Assembly (NCBI RefSeq): GCF_003143515.1
Contig: NZ_CP029343.1
Coordinates: 3,720,001-3,784,000, forward strand
Reading direction: 5' to 3'
Length of the DNA stretch: 64,000 nt
Source: Massilia oculi
GTDB taxonomy: Bacteria > Pseudomonadota > Gammaproteobacteria > Burkholderiales > Burkholderiaceae_D
Under the pieces are notes generated by a model. It did not search any database, was not told the origin of the DNA, and saw nothing but the letters and a program-made list of their open reading frames with translations. Position numbers and translations under genes: made by a program. Positions 63,916 to 64,000 of this stretch are shown here, one piece after another; the first letter of the stretch is position 1, and each line of letters begins with the position of its first letter.

Positions 63916-64000
63916 CCTTGATTTAGATGCCGAGGCGCTCTACCGCGAGCTGCTGGCCCAGGTCCGCGCGGGCCTGGACGGCGTGCCCGACGCCGCCATC
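63902..64000 (+). CDS. pyrR: PyrR bifunctional regulator/uracil phosphoribosyltransferase, 3' end outside window
   Basis: Only the first 33 codons are visible (MSTTNLDLDAEALYREL, then LLAQVRAGL). The sequence and position right after yqgE-ruvX fit PyrR, which in Burkholderiales is followed by pyrB and pyrC. The identification rests mainly on gene order and this short N-terminus. It overlaps ruvX by 14 nt. Confidence 0.7.
   Translation, partial: MSTTNLDLDAEALYRELLAQVRAGLDGVPDAAI

Overview
The window is GC-rich, gene-dense chromosomal DNA whose gene content and order point to a betaproteobacterium of the Burkholderiales, most likely Oxalobacteraceae (Massilia/Telluria/Janthinobacterium-like). 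This is an inference from typical neighbourhoods: rppH opposite proS, ffh near ccsA-pilS-pilR, the accB-accC-prmA-DUF3426 run, thiD-rubredoxin-pilGHIJL, and yqgE-ruvX-pyrR. I see no tRNA, rRNA, CRISPR array, prophage or complete insertion sequence.

Layout. 1-4.3 kb: two c-type cytochromes (the first cut by the window edge), a SulP anion transporter, a DUF1841 protein and a secreted double-retropepsin/Sel1 protein. 4.4-12.8 kb: rppH, a long imperfect palindrome, proS, a lytic transglycosylase, two tandem alkaline phosphatases, a SWIB-domain protein and ffh. 12.9-17.0 kb: an accessory insert with an NHL-like lipoprotein and an ABC importer (binding protein, permease, ATPase); the lipoprotein and the permease each appear to carry a 1-nt frameshift. 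17.1-21.3 kb: ccsA-like gene, PP0621-family protein and the PilS/PilR pair that controls type IV pilin transcription. 21.3-26.2 kb: class I ribonucleotide reductase nrdA/nrdB behind a 590-nt leader with paired NrdR-box-like palindromes and DnaA-box-like repeats.

26.2-34.2 kb is more lineage-specific: a VOC protein divergent from a WYL regulator, a cytochrome c/sorbosone-dehydrogenase fusion, a lipoprotein, a DoxX-LysR-DoxX cluster, a 720-nt intergenic region with a candidate small RNA, a Lys/Ala/Pro-rich histone-H1-like protein and a YggT membrane protein. 34.3-41.2 kb is a minus-strand series (PfkB kinase, DUF3426, prmA, accC, accB, aroQ, TlpA-like thioredoxin, NTase-like protein) that joins fatty-acid initiation, shikimate synthesis and translation. 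It is divergent from a tightly packed plus-strand series at 41.3-49.6 kb (mpl, YqiA-like esterase, ubiC, RNB ribonuclease, TonB-like protein, aroE, mtgA, corA).

49.6-51.8 kb: hemL and a ThiD-like kinase on the minus strand. 51.8-61.2 kb: rubredoxin, then the complete Pil-Chp chemosensory core pilG-pilH-pilI-pilJ-pilL for twitching motility, which works with the pili that PilS/PilR control. 61.2-64 kb: phrB photolyase, yqgE/algH, ruvX and the start of pyrR, cut by the window end.

The most unusual points are the long palindrome at 5.08-5.19 kb, the paired frameshifts and a 9-bp repeat in the accessory insert, the folded intergenic element at 17.03-17.11 kb, the nrdA control region, and the candidate sRNA and leader stem-loop ahead of the histone-like gene. 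I did not find a convincing wholly new multi-gene system.
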